This document shows positions 1 through 11,602 of a stretch of DNA of 64,000 bases, in pieces. The notes beneath the pieces were generated by a model that ran no database searches, was not told where the DNA came from, and worked only from the letters and a program-made list of their open reading frames with translations. The stretch spans positions 310,001-374,000 of the forward strand of contig JPHH03000022.1 in the NCBI GenBank assembly GCA_000750105.3. The letters run 5' to 3'. The stretch is from Tolypocladium sp. Sup5 PDA-1. Its lineage: Eukaryota; Ascomycota; Sordariomycetes; Hypocreales; Ophiocordycipitaceae. The translations under genes and the position numbers were made by a program. Position 1 is the first letter of the stretch. Every line of letters starts with the position of its first letter.

Positions 1-1388
1 TGACCTGTATCTAGAGCGAATCACACCAAACCAACTCGGGTTGAGCCTGCACCGATGGAAACAGGCTTGGTGAAGTCGCACCGCAAATCATGTTTGGCAT
101 GGCCAACAACGCATACTACCGCCAAAACGTATGGTTTGGCCGAATGTTTGGCCGGGAGTCTGGAGGCCGAAACCTGAACTAAGCCACTTCGCTTGGAAAA
201 CCCAAGTAGGTAGGTAAGGTAGAGCAAGGGCATGGGAGCATAAATGTCAGCGACAGTGCCAAGTTTGAGGCAGGGCAACGTAAAACAAAGCGCTCGGCCC
301 GAGACGAATGTGTTTGTTGGCCGTCTCATTCCACAGATGCCATGTTATCGTGTTAAATGATTCCGCAGCTGAAGCCTCCCGTAAGCAGAGATCATCCGCG
401 CCAGAAGTCCAGAGACAGTACTGGGTCAATGTGAATGCTCTCTGCGCCAATCTCCATACACTCCATGGACACTTCCTCTTTCATCTCTGTATGCGGATAA
501 TGAGCACTACTTTCCCAAGTGCTGCAACCACGCGGAGCGCGGAGCCGGATTGCGATATATCGGCAGCTGCTCAATGGATCATCCATAGAGGGCAAAGAGC
601 CTTCCATGAAATTCTGTTTCCGTCTGAGAAAGAGAAGTCTGGGCCGACGTACTTCGCCAGACCCTTCACTTGAACCGCGAGATGACTGGATTCCGACTTC
701 AATGGAGCAGCCGCAATGGCGGAGCTACATCGGGACGCCCGGGACATGGCGAGGAGAGCTGCAGATCCAATGAGTGCGTTCGCGAGGTCAGGGCCCGGAT
801 TCTGACACGTTGCGTTTGAGTAGTACGTTGAGTTGTTGGCTGAAAGGGCATGCGTTGATGGCCCAGATTGTCTTCCTTTCACATGGACGAGAGCTGTACC
901 AAGCAGAGAAGCCTTCTAGTGTTTGTTCCCTTCGCCGTCTTTACCCAAGGCCCAAAGCAGGAGCAGGCTACCTGACAAGTGAAGCCTCCAGCTGGGACAC
1001 TGGCAAACCCCTTCCGGTGGCTTGGGATTGCGAGGGCGAACGCAGTTCTCCTCTGTATGATGGGTCTGTCTCGAATCCACATGGCCAACAACGTGACAAG
1101 ATGGATCAAGCCGGATGAGCCATTCCGCTCAATGAGAAACGAGTCCAGGTCTGTTCAAGAAACGGGCAACACTGGCATCCTCCCAGCAACACAGGGAATC
1201 ACGGAATTGTGGAGTCACCAATGGCGATCCTTGACGTTGACCACATTTTCAGTTGTAGATGCCACTTTGGTCTCATTTCCTATGGACATCAAAATGCAGA
1301 CCTTGCCATGCTGAGTTCTTTCCCATCCGGACGCAACACCACAAGAAAAAATGAAGCAAGCCACCGCACACCCTGCCAAAGACCCTTT
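1..1388. other. intergenic, no supported gene
   Basis: Several ORFs of 60-120 codons exist on both strands, but none has a recognisable domain, a plausible splice partner or fungal coding character. It probably includes the 3' flank of eL21 at its right end. I see no RNA gene or repeat here. Confidence 0.5.
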
Positions 1389-2061
1389 TTAGATCGTCGT
1401 CTCGTAAGCCAGAGGGGTGACGGTCTCGGGGGGGTTGTCGGTCAGGGAGACGGTTCGCGCCTCGCGGGGTTGAGCGGGCAGGCGCTTGACTTGGACGGTG
1501 ACACCCTCGGCGCGGGCCTTCTTCTTCGCCTCGGCGTTCGACTTGACTCGCTTCAGGAAGTCCTCACGGGATCGGGAGGGCTGGATGTGCTCGATCTTGA
1601 CGTTGATGCGCTTCTCGATGTATCGGTGCCACACCTTCTTGTAGATGATGACACCGACGGCGCTCTTGGTGACGTTGTAGATGACGCCAGTCTTTCCGTG
1701 GTAGACCTTGTAGGGCATACTGCGCAATTGTCAGCCCCTGTGTCCATATGCTGTGTTGCTCCCAGTCCATCCTTTGCGACCGGGCAATTTTCATGTCTTC
1801 TTACCCCTTCTGAACGGCACCGTTGACCTTGATGTCAACAATATCGCCAACACTGCAGCACTGTCAGTCGTATTTTTCATTCAATTTCGTCGCGTGGTTA
1901 CCAACCGGTACTGCTTGAGGTACGTGTTCAGGGCGATCATGCCCTTCTGGCGGAAGTTCCTGCTGAAGGCATACTGCGGCCGGTCAGTGGCTCGTCGTAT
2001 TTGACAATCGAAACGCTCAACGTACGCGGGTGCCCGCTCTCTTTCCGTATGAGTGACCCAT
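1389..2061 (-). CDS. RPL21: 60S ribosomal protein eL21
   Basis: Structural protein of the large cytosolic ribosomal subunit. Four exons on the minus strand join in phase: 2061-2026, 1973-1906, 1852-1805 and 1719-1389, giving 160 residues, exactly the usual length of fungal eL21. The first exon encodes MGHSYGKRAGTR and the second begins YAFSRNF, the family signature start. The third gives a VGDIVDIK block and the last holds the KVYHGKTG and RYIEKRIN motifs and ends PYETTI. All three introns are GT-AG, of 52, 53 and 85 bases. An early run of introns in a short gene is typical of fungal ribosomal-protein genes. It is divergent from the uS4 gene across 376 bases, so the two probably share a promoter. 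Confidence 0.97.
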
Positions 2062-2437
2062 CGCGTCTTATTTGCCGACAGCGGTTCGTGATCGTGGATT
2101 GGCGAAAGTGGATGGTGAAGCCTTCGTGTTGGGTGTCGTGATTTCGCAAGAGGCTTGTGGGAGCGAGAGCTTAGGTAATCTAATTTTTTTCTCGCGTGTA
2201 TAGACAACTAGGGCAAGTGCATTTGTTGGTGGGCAGTCTTCAGTGGCCCGTGCATTTCCTTAGGGTTCAATGTGCGGGTGGCACGTGATCCGGATCCGCG
2301 AAAATTACCACCCCACAACCTCGAACATTTCCAGACTTGTGTGCAACAGTCAATCTCCAGACATCACCACAGGAGCAAGCCAAGTGAGTTCCAACATTGC
2401 CAATTCCTCAGAGCGCGAAATATTAACAGCATTCAGG
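2062..2437. promoter_or_regulatory. shared divergent promoter of eL21 and uS4
   Basis: The 376 bases between the two start codons. They contain one TTAGGGTT (2260-2267), which read on the other strand is AACCCTAA and fits ARCCCTAA, the Tbf1-type box known from ribosomal-protein promoters of several fungi. A T-rich run lies near 2185. Promoter function is inferred from position and motif. Confidence 0.6.
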
Positions 2438-3147
2438 ATGCCTCCTCGCGCGTATTCGAAGACCTCTCGTGTCCCCCGCAGACCCTTCGAGGCTGCTCGA
2501 CTGTCAGTATCACCGGCCACTGAACAAGAGCTTGACTCTGTTTAAGTCGATTGTGACGCGAGACTGACATACACATGATAGGGACTCTGAGTTGAAGCTC
2601 GTTGGAGAGTATGGCCTGCGCAACAAGCGTGAGGTCTGGCGAGTCGGTCTGACTCTGTCCAAGATCCGTCGTGCTGCCCGGTAAGCTTCCGTTGCATGCT
2701 GTGGTCGCGGGTCGACATCGCTAACTGGACTGCAGTCAGCTTCTTACCCTCGACGAGAAGGACCCCAAGCGTCTTTTCGAAGGCAATGCCCTGATTCGAC
2801 GTCTCGTCCGTGTCGGTGTGCTCGACGAGTCTCGCATGAAGCTCGATTACGTGCTGGCCCTGAAGATTGAGGATTTCTTGGAGCGCCGCCTGCAGACCTG
2901 CGTCTACAAGCTTGGCCTTGCCAAGTCTATCCACCACGCCCGTGTCTTGATCCGCCAGCGTCACATCCGCGTCGGCAAGCAGATCGTCAACGTCCCCTCC
3001 TTCATCGTCCGTCTCGACTCTCAGAAGCACATCGACTTCGCCCTGAACTCGCCGTTCGGCAGCGGTCGTCCCGGCCGTGTCCGCAGAAAGAAGGCCAAGG
3101 CCGCTGAGGCCGGTGCCGAGGGCGAGGAGGAGGAAGACGACGAGTAA
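2438..3147 (+). CDS. RPS9: 40S ribosomal protein uS4 (S9)
   Basis: Small-subunit ribosomal protein that binds 18S rRNA early in assembly. Three exons, 2438-2502, 2582-2680 and 2736-3147, join in phase and give 191 residues. The start MPPRAYSKTSRVPRRPFEAARL is followed by the KLVGEYGLRNKREVWR block. The S4 RNA-binding domain lies in the last exon (RRLQTCVYKLG, AKSIHHARVLIRQRHIRVGKQIVN). The tail ends in an acidic run of Glu and Asp, as in fungal orthologues. Introns are 79 and 55 bases with GT-AG ends. A 203-codon minus-strand frame over the last exon is only a mirror of this gene. Confidence 0.97.
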
Positions 3148-3503
3148 ATGCATTATCTATGTAACGATGGTTCTCCCATACATTTTGGGTTGGTGGTTCC
3201 GGCATGCCACTTATGGGAAAGGCATTCTAGTCATAGCTTGCGGCGTTGGCCAGAGGTTGAAAATGGAATGATTTCACCAACGTTGTCGCAGCTACGCGTT
3301 TCGGCATCTTGAAGTGGAAATTGAGAGTCCCACGAGAAACTGTTGTCCATACCTACTTGTCCTTGCCCGATGGTGATGTGGCTGTACTGCTCTCGCCCCT
3401 TACAATCCCTCAGAGTGCGCACAGGAGAAAATGACGAGCGTCACGTTCCTACATGGTGCAGTTCATGGGCATGGCTGCCGTTGGTCCGCTTGAATTGTAC
3501 ACG
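3148..3503. other. convergent 3' flanks of uS4 and SLU7
   Basis: 356 bases between two stop codons facing each other. It presumably holds both 3' UTRs and poly(A) sites. No ORF or structured element stands out. Confidence 0.5.
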
Positions 3504-4892
3504 TTAACTCAACAGTTCGTCCTTGCCAAGTAGCTTCGCCATGGGATCATCTGTGGCCGTCCTCTTGCGGCGGTATTCATCCATCTCGGCCTCTGTCACC
3601 CCATTGAGCATCTCCTCCCGAGTGCGCTTTTTGGCCTTGGCCTCTTCCGGTTCCGCCATGTCTGGCTCCTCCTCATCAGCCGCATCTCCAGCGGCCGGAG
3701 CATCCTCAATGAGGTTCGCTCCAGTTCTTTGGCGCTCAGCGGCCTCCCATGCCCCCTTGCCTTCTTCTCCAGTGCAGTAGCTGTTTTTGATGAATGAGTG
3801 ACAACACCCGTAGCCCCATTTGAAATTTGACCACCAGCTGCCCCAGACAGATGTGTGATTGTTCATCAAGACATCCTCGGCGTACTTGGACTTTGCTTCC
3901 TTCCGAGGCACGCCCTTGATTAAGCCAGCCTCATCGTACTCGACGAAAGTCTCCGACTCAGTGATCATCATGCTGCGCAGCGACGCCGGCATTTGCTTCT
4001 GATCGCCTTCACCATACTTCTCCAGCAGGTGCTTCTCGCGTTCCGCTCGCTTTCTCTCTGCTTCCTCTTGCTCCTTTTTCCTGTAGAACGCCCCCGCTGT
4101 CGGGTTGGCTTGGAGATGCTGGGACGTGTCGCCAGCCTTCTCTTGTGCCTCCCAGGCGTATCGCTGCGCTTTCTCGAAATCCCCTGCCTCGCCAGATGAC
4201 CTCATAAAGCCTTCCTCGGCGAACAAGTCCGCAGACTTGCCTCCAGTTGCACCACTGTCGACAAGGGACCGTGTCTTCGGGTCGTACTTTGCGGATTCCA
4301 AATCGAGGTTTAGGAGGTATTTTGCGGTGTCCTCTCGTATTCTGAGCTGCCGCGTTGCTGTGCTCTGATGTTTGCTCATGTCGTTCTCCTCGGCATACTT
4401 GTCGCCCTCATCCTCTGCGTCATCGCCATTCATGGCTTTCTTCGCTTCCTTACGCAACTCCTCCATTTCGTTGAATTCTTGAACGACGTTGCGGTATTCC
4501 TTGGTGTCGTAGCCATTCCAGCGATCTCGCTTCGCATCCCAGCCGAGATTGACGTCTTGGATAACCTCGTCCGCCTGGATGTCCCTGCCTGTCCACTTCG
4601 CGCCTTTCGCTCGTGGGCGACTTAGGCAGTCCTTGGCCTTGTGCGTCATCGAGCCGCAATTTTCACAAGCTCCCTTCCGGTACCTCGTCGCGGCGGGTCC
4701 AGCCTTCTTCCCTCGATCGTACCATTGCGACTGCTCGGTTTTTTCCTCGCGTCGCTGATGCTTGAGATAGTCGGTATCGTCGCCTTCTTCGCCGGCATAA
4801 AATGGCCGTTTGCTGATGAAAGACGGAATGTAAACGTTCTCTTCTTTCGATGCCGCACCCGGCTCGGGCTTTCGTGGAGGTGGTGGCGGCAT
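3504..4892 (-). CDS. SLU7: pre-mRNA splicing factor SLU7
   Basis: Second-step splicing factor that supports 3' splice-site choice in the spliceosome. The protein is 462 residues from the ATG at 4892, which has a CCACC context and gives MPPPPPRKPEP. The open frame extends 26 codons further upstream with non-homologous sequence, so I chose the internal Met. A CCHC zinc knuckle, C-x2-C-x4-H-x4-C, lies at about residues 76-89. The surrounding blocks WYDRGKKAGPAATRYRKGAC, AKWTGRDIQADEVI and NNHTSVWGSWW are family hallmarks. The second half is charged and probably partly coiled. Single exon. It is divergent from REV3. Confidence 0.95.
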   Translation of the reverse strand: MPPPPPRKPEPGAASKEENVYIPSFISKRPFYAGEEGDDTDYLKHQRREEKTEQSQWYDRGKKAGPAATRYRKGACENCGSMTHKAKDCLSRPRAKGAKWTGRDIQADEVIQDVNLGWDAKRDRWNGYDTKEYRNVVQEFNEMEELRKEAKKAMNGDDAEDEGDKYAEENDMSKHQSTATRQLRIREDTAKYLLNLDLESAKYDPKTRSLVDSGATGGKSADLFAEEGFMRSSGEAGDFEKAQRYAWEAQEKAGDTSQHLQANPTAGAFYRKKEQEEAERKRAEREKHLLEKYGEGDQKQMPASLRSMMITESETFVEYDEAGLIKGVPRKEAKSKYAEDVLMNNHTSVWGSWWSNFKWGYGCCHSFIKNSYCTGEEGKGAWEAAERQRTGANLIEDAPAAGDAADEEEPDMAEPEEAKAKKRTREEMLNGVTEAEMDEYRRKRTATDDPMAKLLGKDELLS

Positions 4893-5286
4893 GGTGGATG
4901 GTGACCGCGATCTTGTCTGTGGGCCGTGCTCTTGTATGTGATGGAGGAACCGCGGGAAGAAAAGAATCAAGCGAGCTAAAGCTTGATCACAGTCACATGG
5001 GAGTCGCTAGAACCTGGACTTGTAGGTGGAATATTTTGTGTTTTCTTGGTGGATGGCATGGCGGAATGTCATCTTGGAATCGAGGGTAGGTAGAAGAAAG
5101 CTTATCGCCACGTGACCTCGCGATGGATGTGGAACCTGGAGGCGCGTCATTAGGGTAGGCAGAACAACCTTTGGGGCAACGTGAACCTCACACTCTCAAC
5201 CCCATCACGACCCTTGCGCTTCTGGCGGAGTAACGCTCCGGCAGCTTTACTCCGGCTGTAGCTGATGGAGCCGCACGCTGAGAAGC
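4893..5286. promoter_or_regulatory. divergent intergenic region SLU7 / REV3
   Basis: 394 bases between the start codons of two divergent genes, so it must hold both promoters. I see no strong TATA box. Confidence 0.45.
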
Positions 5287-8200
5287 ATGGACTTGTTCCG
5301 GGTCAGGCTGAATTGCATCGATCATTACCAAGCAACACCGTCGCGTTACGACCCTCAGCTGCGCAATGATGTTCGCCCTTCTCAGCTCTCAAAGGGCCCA
5401 AAGGTGCCCGTTGTGAGAATCTTTGGTTCAACCGAAACAGGGCAAAAGGTCTGCGCCCACGTTCACGGCGCATTTCCGTACCTGTACGTGGAATATCAAG
5501 GCGGGTTGGCTCCAGAAGAAGGTCCGTTTCTTTCCTTGCATGCGAACGATCGTATTGCTGATCTCCGTCTGTAGTTGGTCCCTTCATCTACCGCCTGCAT
5601 CTATCCATTGATCATGCCCTAGCGGTAAGCTATCGACGCGATCAATATGGAGACAACGCCAAGTTCGTTGCCCGCATCACGCTGGTGAAGGGCATCCCTT
5701 TCTATGGGTTTCACGTTGGTTACCGGTTCTTTCTCAAAATATACATGTTTAATCCCATTGTAATGACACGGCTGGCCGACCTTCTGCAACAAGGTGTCAT
5801 TATGAAACGAAAATTCCAGCCTTACGAAGCGCACTTGCAATATCTCCTCCAATTCATGGTCGACTACAACTTGTACGGTTGTGACTACCTTGACTCGTCC
5901 AAGACAACATTCCGATCGCCGGTGCCTGAACACGACCAGGGATCCAATTCGTCGCACCTATGGCACAACTTTTCCGTACCGCCAGACGATATCACGGATG
6001 ACCCGACGTTGCCGCGCGTGAGCCACTGTTCGATTGAAGTGGACATTTGTGTGCAGAACATTGCCAACAGGAAAATGGTGAAGGAGCGCCCGTTGCACCA
6101 TGACTTCACTGAGCGCATTTCCCCTATCCCGAAGGACCTGAAATATGTGTACAGCATGGCAGGGCTATGGAGTGATGAGACAAAGAGGCGAAAGCGACAA
6201 ATGCCACGACCTCAGCAAGGAAACAGTCCATTTCCTCCCGAAGTTTTGGTCTCCATGTCCGCCGATCCTCGAGACTCCCAACCACAGGGTTGGATTCACG
6301 AGAAGGAGTACCGGGAAGAGATTGACAACCAGGCCTCGAAAGAGACGGCAAACCTGAACGGCCTGGCGGTGGACTTCAGCTCATTCCCAACGCCATCAGA
6401 ACTCGAGCAGAATGTGAAAACCGCGCTACAGTCTGTCGAGGATTTGTATCCATCTACACTTATGCCGGCGCTCGGTCTACCGTCGAACATGAGCCAATCG
6501 ACCTGTGACCCGGCAAGCAGCATCGAGGTAGATGAGGAAAAGGCACTCGAGGTTCAGTTGGACGGCGATGTGTTCTTCCCAGGCGACTCGGATGAAGCGG
6601 TGCTGATGGAACTGGCTGAAGTCGAACACCTGGATGAGGCAAGACTGCAGGGACAAGGGGGAATAATCCGCCCATCTGACACAGCGAAAGCCAGCCAAGC
6701 TGCTGCCAACCGGTTACACCCCTACCGGCGAATCTCAGGCCTTTGTCCCAGCATTGTAAAAACCGGACGACTGCCGGCGATGCTGGTATCCGAAGGACTG
6801 CTAGATGCTGCGGAAGACGAAGGCCTCGTCAGCAGAGTCAAAAAGCCAGACAACCCCAGCTCAGAAAAAAGGGCAGCGCTTAAGCGCAGTGGATCCGCGG
6901 CGTCCATGGTCAGCTCCCCTCCGAAACGGATCAAGAGGGAGATGCAGCCCGTGGCCATCAATGATAGCACAAGGAATGGCTTTGATGTAACGCAAGCCAA
7001 GGGGAACGAACCTAAACCTTCCAGCCACCGTCGATTGAAGGCCGAATCTACCAAACGTCGCAATCGCCCATCTCCTGTCTCTGATTCGGCACATTCGAAT
7101 CAGACACTCAACTTTGCGATAGTCAAGGATCAGAACGATCCAAACACCAAAATTCGCCTCAGCCAAAAGAGCCCAATTGCTTCGAGTCAGGGGAGCGGGA
7201 ATGCCACAACAAACAAGCAAGTGTCTTTCGGCCATAATTCATTCTTTCCAGATATTGGACATGACGGCGCCCAGTTCTCGACCTCGTCTCCCCTGTTACG
7301 TCCGGGCCGCTACAGCACACCATCCCAAGCCTTCAAGCTGCAGCAAGCAGTTGCAGGTCATTGCCATCGCCCAACGTTGATCTTTGCACCTCTGCCGCCG
7401 GGCTTGGTTGAATGCGTTGCAATGAGTGGGCACAACCTGCCAGACGTCATCTATCAGGATGCGTTCTACAGCGAGGAAAGGGATGTTCCAGAACGAAACC
7501 GAGAATATGCTGGGAGGGAGTATCGGCTGGACAGTAACACAGTACCTTTTCTCCCCCAATTCGACCCAATCGGCTCATCTCCAGGAGCGTCTGGTGTCGC
7601 GCAGGGGCCCGTCTTGGGATTAACCAGTCTCGACCAACAACTCGACCAACAGCGACGCGATTGCAGTTGGAAGAGCTGGGAGTTTGCCTTGTCACCGCCT
7701 AGTTACCAAAGCGTGACGGTGTGGTTTGACGAGAAGAAGCGTGCGCTTGAAAAGAGAATGAAGGAGAGTCACAGACCTGTAGGCACTCCAACGGCATCGC
7801 TGTCTCAAATCGATGGTCCGACGCCCAGGAACAAGCACGGCTTCAAATACACTCAGAAGCAACAGTCCACAAGCGTGGAACACGAAGTTCAGTATATGAG
7901 CACCATGAGTCTTGAGATTCACGTCAACACTCGCGGCAAATTCGTCCCCAATCCCGAGGAGGATGAGGTTCAATGCATATTCTGGGCCTGCAAGTCGGAC
8001 GAGACGGCGCGGAATACCCAGGAGTCAGCTAATGCTGTTCATTCTGGAATCCTAGTGGTCTGTGCCGATGGACTGCTCACGAGGCAAGTAAAACAGTACG
8101 CCAGAGCCGAGGTTATCGAAGAGAACTCGGAGCTGGACCTCATGGTCCGCATGGTCGAAATTGTTAAAACGTACGATCCGGACGTTTTGACAGGCTTTGA

Positions 8201-10418
8201 GGTTCATGGTAGCTCATGGGGCTACTTGATCGAAAGAGCGCGGTGCAAGTACGACTATAGCCTGTGTGACGAGTTTTCTCGAATGAAGTCCAACTCTCAC
8301 GGGCGGTTTGGGAAAAACAGCGACCGCTGGGGCTTCAACACGACCTCGACCATTCGCGTTACAGGCAGACACATGATCAACATTTGGAGAGCGATGCAAA
8401 GTGAGCTGAATCTTCTCCAGTACACAATGGAAAACGTCGCGTGGCATCTTCTGCATCGACGTGTCCCTCACTACTCGTGGAAGACACTCACACAGTGGTA
8501 CAAGAGTGGCAAGACAAGGGACCTGAGCAAACTCCTACAATATTACCAAACACGGACTCGACTGGATATCCAAGTTCTCGAAGCCAATGAACTGATCCCC
8601 AGGACCAGCGAGCAAGCAAGATTACTTGGCGTCGACTTCTTCTCCGTCTTCTCCAGAGGGTCACAGTTTAAAGTCGAGTCAATCATGTTCAGAATTGCGA
8701 AGCCCGAGAACTTCATCTTCGTCTCGCCCAGCAGGAGGCAGGTTGGTGGGCAGAACGCGCTTGAATGCTTGCCTCTGGTCATGGAGCCCCAGAGTGCATT
8801 CTACACCAGCCCACTCCTCGTCCTGGACTTCCAGAGTCTGTATCCCAGCGTCATGATTGCCTACAACTACTGCTATTCCACGTTCCTGGGCCGAATAAAG
8901 AACTGGCGAGGTACCAACAAGATGGGGTTCACCGAGTATAGTCGCCAAGAAGGACTGTTGGCACTCCTGCAGGACCACATTAACATTGCTCCAAACGGAA
9001 TGATGTACGTGAAAGCGGAAGTCCGGAAGTCGCTGCTGGCGAAGATGTTGACGGAAATTCTGGAGACGAGAGTCATGGTCAAGAGCGGGATGAAGAAGGA
9101 CAAGGAAGACAAGACGTTGCAGCAGCTGTTGAATAACCGTCAACTGGCCCTGAAACTCTTGGCCAATGTCACATACGGTTACACATCCGCGTCGTTCTCT
9201 GGACGCATGCCCTGCTCCGAAATTGCGGATAGCATTGTCCAGACAGGCCGCGAAACGCTGGAGCGAGCCATTGCGTACATTCATTCCGAGCCGCGGTGGG
9301 GAGCAGAGGTTGTGTACGGTGACACAGACAGTCTCTTCGTCTACTTGAAGGGCAGGACGAGGGACCAAGCATTTGACATTGGCAACGAAATTGCCAAGGC
9401 GATTACAGAAATGAATCCTCGGCCGGTCAAGCTCAAGTTCGAGAAAGTCTATCACCCTTGCCTGCTTCTCGCAAAGAAACGCTACGTCGGGTACAAGTAC
9501 GAGAGCAAGGATCAGACCAAGCCGGAGTTCGACGCCAAAGGCATAGAGACAGTCCGTCGAGATGGCACGCCGGCCGAGCAGAAGATGGAGGAGAAGGCGC
9601 TCAGGCTGCTCTTCGAAACTGCTGATCTGAGCCAAATCAAGGAGTACTTCCAGAAGCAGTGCGGCAAGATTATGCGCGGGGCGGTCTCTGTCCAGGACTT
9701 TTGCTTTGCTCGGGAAGTTCGTTTGGGGACGTACTCTGACAAGGGTCCGCCGCCTGCTGGGGCTCTGATCAGCACGAAGAAGATGCTCGAGGATGCTCGG
9801 GCAGAGCCGCAGTACGGCGAGCGAGTTCCCTACGTGGTCATCACGGGCGCCCCAGGAGCACGGCTGATTGACCGGTGCGTTGCGCCGGAGGACCTGCTTG
9901 TCAACCCACACTGGCAGCTCGATGCAGAGTACTACATCTCCAAGAACCTCATCCCCCCGCTCGAGCGCATCTTCAACCTGGTTGGCGCCAACGTCCAGCA
10001 GTGGTACGACGAGATGCCCAAAGTCCAGCGCATACACCAGGCCACGTCCGGCCAGGGCAGCAAGAAGTCGACGCTCGAGTCGTACATGCGATCGACGCAC
10101 TGCCTCGTCTGCAACGCCAAGTTCGCCGACGAGGGCCACTCGCTGTGCCCGCCCTGCCGGGCTGATACCCCCGCGTCGCTGCTCGCGCTGCAGACGCGTC
10201 TTGCCGCCGAGGAGCGCAGGTTCCAGGAGGTGCTTACCGTGTGCCGCAGCTGCTCGGGAATGAGCCCCCTGGAGGACGTGCGGTGTGATAGCAGGGATTG
10301 CCCCGTGTTCTGGACGCGGATGAGGCAGAGGACGAAGTTGGTCGGTACGAGAGCGTCGGCAGGACCGGTGATACGGGGGCTGGTCGAGGGGTCAGAGAGG
10401 GCGGTGTTGGAGTGGTGA
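5287..10418 (+). CDS. REV3: DNA polymerase zeta catalytic subunit
   Basis: Family B polymerase that extends past DNA lesions with Rev7, Pol31 and Pol32. Two exons (5287-5521 and 5575-10418) join across a 53-base intron and give 1692 residues. The N-terminus MDLFRVRLNCIDHYQA is typical. A long low-complexity middle part (about residues 270-720) is poorly conserved, as in other fungal Rev3. Polymerase motif A, DFQSLYPS, starts near residue 1163. Motif B, KLLANVTYGYTSASF, follows, and motif C, YGDTDS, lies near 1326. The C-terminus has CysA (CLVC then CPPC, from about 1588) and CysB (CRSC then CDSRDC, from about 1635). CysB carries the 4Fe-4S cluster that docks Pol31/Pol32 in the family. All catalytic Asp residues are intact, so the gene looks functional. 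Confidence 0.97.
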
Positions 10419-11036
10419 CGACGGCGATGATCATAATACCAATGGGTGGCGATTTGTGTATTTGAATCCAGTGGATGAAGAGGCCGGGGCGTGCTTGGAT
10501 GTCACATTGGATGGGATGGCAGCACACCGAGGAACGGGCCTTGACGCCCATGAGAATATTGGGGCATCGTCGACCGCTCGAGCGCCATCGAGATTGTTTC
10601 GTTGCCCAATGTCGATATATGCCACATGAAGTGCTGTTTTCTCAACAAAGAAGAGTATCTACGGGCTTTCGAATATCTAACCATGAGTTCCGCCTCAACC
10701 CAGCTGCTCGTCCCATCTTCCTAGACTAATCGTAGTGTGCCCAGTTGAACTGGCTGTCCATGGCTAGCCCAGTTCCACAAACTACATCTAACGAATGGCG
10801 GTTGCACCGTGTGCCCAAGATCGAACCCGCACGGGCCAAACACCGTAAAGACACTTTGACCCTGCGTCTTGCTGCTGAGTGAGAGTTGGTCAGGTGACCA
10901 CGCGCGTTGGTGCTTTGTTGCTTGGGCGACAGCTTACGCGTCTTGGGACGACATCCCTTCCGCAGGCGGATCTTGCATTCTCCTTCAGCCACGAAGGAAT
11001 TCCCATCGATTCTGGGTCGGCTGTTCCTGCACAACC
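10419..11036. other. intergenic, 3' of REV3
   Basis: About 620 bases. It contains a GGTTCGATC-type B-box-like string on the minus strand near 10826, but no tRNA cloverleaf can be drawn. No gene supported. Confidence 0.45.
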
Positions 11037-11602
11037 ATGGAGCGTGGCGCTCAGCAGCCCGATTTCAGCCGGGTGGCCGGCAACTTTACAGACGCGGCAG
11101 ACCATTTCGACCGCTGCGCCAATCTACCCGCCGTGGATGGCGGTGCTCGCCTGATGCAGAGGATGGACGCTGTGTTGGAACAGCTTACCCTGTTGAACCG
11201 GAAGGTAGACGGTTTGGACCGCAAGATCACGGTCTCGTCAGTCGAGATGCCTTTCTTCTTCCCCAGCATGGCTTGCTGACCTTCCTTTCCCCTGCAGGTA
11301 CCGGAACGCAGTAGTGCGGGCTCAGAACAGCACGGTCGTCCGCGGAGACATGGACCTGGTACCTTTGTACAGCGTCCTCACGGGAGAAGAGATTGATGGC
11401 TTCCCCCAGAACGTGGACCAGTTAGAGAGACTACATGGTGAGTGGACGTCCCCAGTGTTGTAGTGTCATGCTGACGTCTTGGATAATAGCGCGAGACGTA
11501 GATCAGTTGTTGCGCCATCTAGGGGAATCTGTGGTAGGCTCCGCAGCGGAGAAGAAGCGGAATTTGAAGTTTGCATCAGGATTGAATCCAAGGGCGTTGT
11601 GA
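11037..11602 (+). CDS. small conserved fungal protein, function unknown
   Basis: Exon 1 starts at 11037 (MERGAQQPDFSRVAGNF) and reads through a hydrophilic helical stretch with LNRKVDGLDRKIT to about 11231. A second coding piece, about 11298-11437 (RAQNSTVV, VPLYSVLTGEEIDGFP), joins cleanly through a 52-base GT-AG intron (11438-11489) to a third exon ending at 11602 (KKRNLKFASGLNPRAL). The pattern of a repetitive coiled N-half and a 'PLYSxxTGExIxGFP' C-half looks like a family of short ascomycete proteins of unknown role; I recall no function. The first junction is unresolved: candidate GT donors are in phase 0 or 1, while the second exon after CAG needs phase 2. It may use a GC donor or a different acceptor, or carry a one-base defect. 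The protein would have about 140-150 residues. Confidence 0.65.

Noticed and set aside
1209..1826. 205-codon plus-strand ORF
   Set aside because: Lies antisense to the eL21 exons; Asp/Leu/Val-rich mirror of a ribosomal gene.
2542..3153. 203-codon minus-strand ORF
   Set aside because: Antisense to uS4; a mirror produced by codon bias.
8679..10139. 486-codon minus-strand ORF
   Set aside because: Fully antisense to the conserved polymerase domain of REV3, with no domain of its own.
10790..10880. tRNA-like B box (GGTTCGATC) on minus strand
   Set aside because: No matching A box, acceptor stem or anticodon arm could be drawn.
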